A stretch of DNA of 7,820 nt from Kiritimatiellia bacterium (lineage in GTDB: Bacteria; Verrucomicrobiota; Kiritimatiellia; RFP12; UBA1067). Below are positions 6,703-7,820 of the stretch, one piece after another. The notes under the pieces are model-generated. The model made no database searches. It had not been told where the DNA came from and saw only the letters and a list, made by a program, of their open reading frames with translations. Location of the stretch: the NCBI GenBank assembly GCA_017459225.1, contig JAFUDL010000321.1:1-7820 (forward strand), read 5' to 3'. Made by a program: the position numbers and the translations under genes. Positions within the stretch are counted from its first letter, which is position 1, and every line of letters begins with the position of its first letter.

Positions 6703-7539
6703 TTAGGCGCCGAGCTGGAAGCGGACGAAGCGCTTCACCGTGATCGGCGCGCCGACGGTCTTGGAGACGCCGTCGAGGTACTTCTCGACGGTCATGTCGC
6801 CATCGGCCACGTAGTCCTGCTTCATAAGGCAGATCTGGGTGCAGAACTTGGCGGCCATGCCCTTCTTGATGCCCACGAGCGCCTGCTCGGGAGGAAGCTT
6901 GCCCTTCTGCTCCTTGAGAGCGTTGAGCTTGACTTCGAGCTCCGCGTCGATCTCGGCCTGGGGCACGTCGGCGGGCTGGATGTAGCGGGGGGCGTTGGCC
7001 GCCACCTGCAGGCACACCATGTGGGCCGCCTCGGCGAGTTCGGGGGCGTCGGCCTTGTCGCAACCGAGCTCCACGAGAACGCCGATCTTGCCGCCCATGT
7101 GGATGTAGCCGCTGAGGACGCCCGCGCCTTCGAGCGTGTAGCGCTCCTGGCGGCGGATCTTCACGTTCTCGCCCGTCTTCGCGAGCAGCATCTTGTAGTC
7201 GTCGGCCAGCGTCTCCTCGATGTTCTTGCCTTCGAGGGCCACCTTGGCGGCCTTGGCGCAGAACTCCTTGTAGGCGTCGGTGTTGGCCACGAAGTCGGTC
7301 TCGCAGTTGACCTCGGCGAGGGCCATCGTCTTCTTGTCGTCGGCTTCGGCGAGGGCCACGATGCCCTGCTTGGACTCCTTGTCCACACGCTTGGCCGCAA
7401 CGGCGAGGCCCTTCTCGCGCAGGTACTTCACGGCGGCGTCCATATCGCCGTTCGAGGCGATCAGAGCCTCCTTGCACGCGCCCATTCCGGCAGCAGTGGC
7501 TTCGCGCAGTTCCTTGATCTGGTTGATTGTGACTGTCAT
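6703..7539 (-). CDS. tsf: Translation elongation factor Ts
   Basis: EF-Ts is the cytoplasmic nucleotide exchange factor that releases GDP from EF-Tu so that it can be reloaded with GTP and aminoacyl-tRNA. The 278-residue product is of normal length. It shows the N-terminal UBA-like motif (IKELREATAAGMGACKEAL, 8-26), the EF-Tu contact motif TDFVAN (81-86), the core subdomain with HMGGKIGVLVEL, the AAHMVCLQVAANAPRYI segment, and a C-terminal coiled-coil-like part (EIDAELEVKLNALKEQKGKL) ending in VKRFVRFQLG. The ATG at 7537-7539 has an AAGG eight bases upstream (7548-7551) and a second purine block beyond. It lies 34 nt after the upstream frame, the standard rpsB-tsf arrangement. There is no internal TAG, and it ends in TAA. 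Confidence 0.98.
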   Translation of the reverse strand: MTVTINQIKELREATAAGMGACKEALIASNGDMDAAVKYLREKGLAVAAKRVDKESKQGIVALAEADDKKTMALAEVNCETDFVANTDAYKEFCAKAAKVALEGKNIEETLADDYKMLLAKTGENVKIRRQERYTLEGAGVLSGYIHMGGKIGVLVELGCDKADAPELAEAAHMVCLQVAANAPRYIQPADVPQAEIDAELEVKLNALKEQKGKLPPEQALVGIKKGMAAKFCTQICLMKQDYVADGDMTVEKYLDGVSKTVGAPITVKRFVRFQLGA

Positions 7540-7573
7540 TTTAAAAACCTTGCCTTTCCTGTTGAAGTGTCGT

Positions 7574-7820
7574 TTATTCGGCGGCGGGAGCCTCAGCTGC
7601 AGGAGCCTCTGCAGCTGGCGCCTCGGCGGGAGCCTCTACGGGCTCCTCGGCGGACTGCGCGTCGACTGCGGCCTGGGCCTCAGCCACCTTCTCCTGGCGC
7701 TTGGCGGCCAGCGCCTCGCGGGCCTTGGCCTCGGCGGCCTCCTTGGCCTTGCGGGCGGCCTGCTTCACATCGCTGGAGACGGAACCCTACGCGCCCTTGG
7801 CGGCACGAGCGCCCTTGGCG
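7574..7820 (-). CDS. rpsB: Probable ribosomal protein S2, C-terminal extension only (5' part outside window), with an in-frame TAG
   Basis: Only the final 82 codons including the stop are visible, and none of the S2 core, so the identity rests mainly on position directly upstream of tsf. The visible part is low-complexity and charged: AKGARAAKGA, then an in-frame TAG, then GSVSSDVKQAARKAKEAAEA, a likely helix rich in Ala, Lys and Glu (AKAREALAAKRQEKVAEAQ), then an acidic Ala/Pro tail with EAPAE-type pentapeptide repeats ending in TAA. Such tails after the S2 core occur in several bacterial groups. The 10 residues before the TAG have the same Ala/Lys/Gly character as what follows, which suggests one continuous protein. 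If the TAG terminates instead, the protein would lack a 71-residue tail and leave about 250 nt of conserved-looking frame before tsf. Another AK-rich protein upstream of tsf cannot be excluded. Confidence 0.65.
7577..7640 (-). repeat. Short coding repeat for EAPAE-type pentapeptides at the probable S2 C-terminus
   Basis: About four imperfect 15-nt units encode the tail from EAPAEAPAAE to the end. The units differ at third codon positions (GCT CCC GCC GCC GAA, GCT CCT GCA GCT GAG, GCG CCA GCT GCA GAG), so the peptide repeat appears to be kept while the DNA diverges. That indicates the tail downstream of the TAG is translated. Confidence 0.6.
7787..7789 (-). other. In-frame TAG within probable rpsB extension (possible sense codon)
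   Basis: The coding strand reads GGC GCG TAG GGT TCC GTC. Upstream the same frame is open to the window edge, and downstream it is open for 71 codons with biased Ala/Lys/Glu composition up to a TAA placed 34 nt before tsf. A GTG at 7766-7768 could in principle start a separate small protein, but no ribosome site is seen for it. The region is not conserved enough to name the replaced residue. Confidence 0.6.

Overview
The window is a GC-rich bacterial chromosome segment whose genes all lie on the minus strand. Read in the direction of transcription, from high to low coordinates, the order is: the 3' end of a probable rpsB (ribosomal protein S2, long Ala/Glu/Pro-rich tail), tsf (EF-Ts), a secreted GH105-type unsaturated glycosyl hydrolase with a C-terminal DUF4861-like region, accD, accA, a small exported chagasin-like protein, and tex (S1-domain RNA-binding protein, running off the low-coordinate edge). 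Coding density is high. The housekeeping genes are standard, and the secreted pectin-type hydrolase with DUF4861 suggests a polysaccharide-degrading lineage of the Verrucomicrobiota/Kiritimatiellota/Lentisphaerota or Bacteroidota kind. I favour the first group, but the window cannot settle it.

Layout: rpsB-tsf form the classic translation pair (34 nt gap). An 88-nt gap with a 9-bp hairpin separates them from the GH105 gene. A good sigma70-type promoter (TTGAGC, 17 nt, TAAAAT) overlaps the GH105 stop codon and should drive accD-accA-chagasin-like-tex, whose genes are spaced 55, 16 and 19 nt apart. accD and accA encode the two carboxyltransferase subunits of acetyl-CoA carboxylase, which makes malonyl-CoA for fatty acid synthesis.

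The most notable signal is two in-frame TAG codons in otherwise intact essential genes. One is in accD, at the near-invariant Glu of the SASGGARMQE motif, with perfect AccD homology in the same frame on both sides. The other is in the C-terminal extension of the probable rpsB, again with the same kind of sequence on both sides. All six genuine stop codons visible are TAA or TGA (TAA for rpsB, tsf and the chagasin-like gene; TGA for GH105, accD and accA). This pattern fits UAG being read as an amino acid, perhaps Glu or Gln. It rests on only two codons, and sequencing error or programmed readthrough remain open. Two other unusual residues lie within six codons of the accD TAG, so local sequence error must be taken seriously. 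A second curiosity is an 8-nt degenerate tandem repeat (coding-strand consensus AAGGTTTG) that encodes the AccD C-terminus, supplies its stop codon, fills the accD-accA gap and reaches the accA ribosome binding site.
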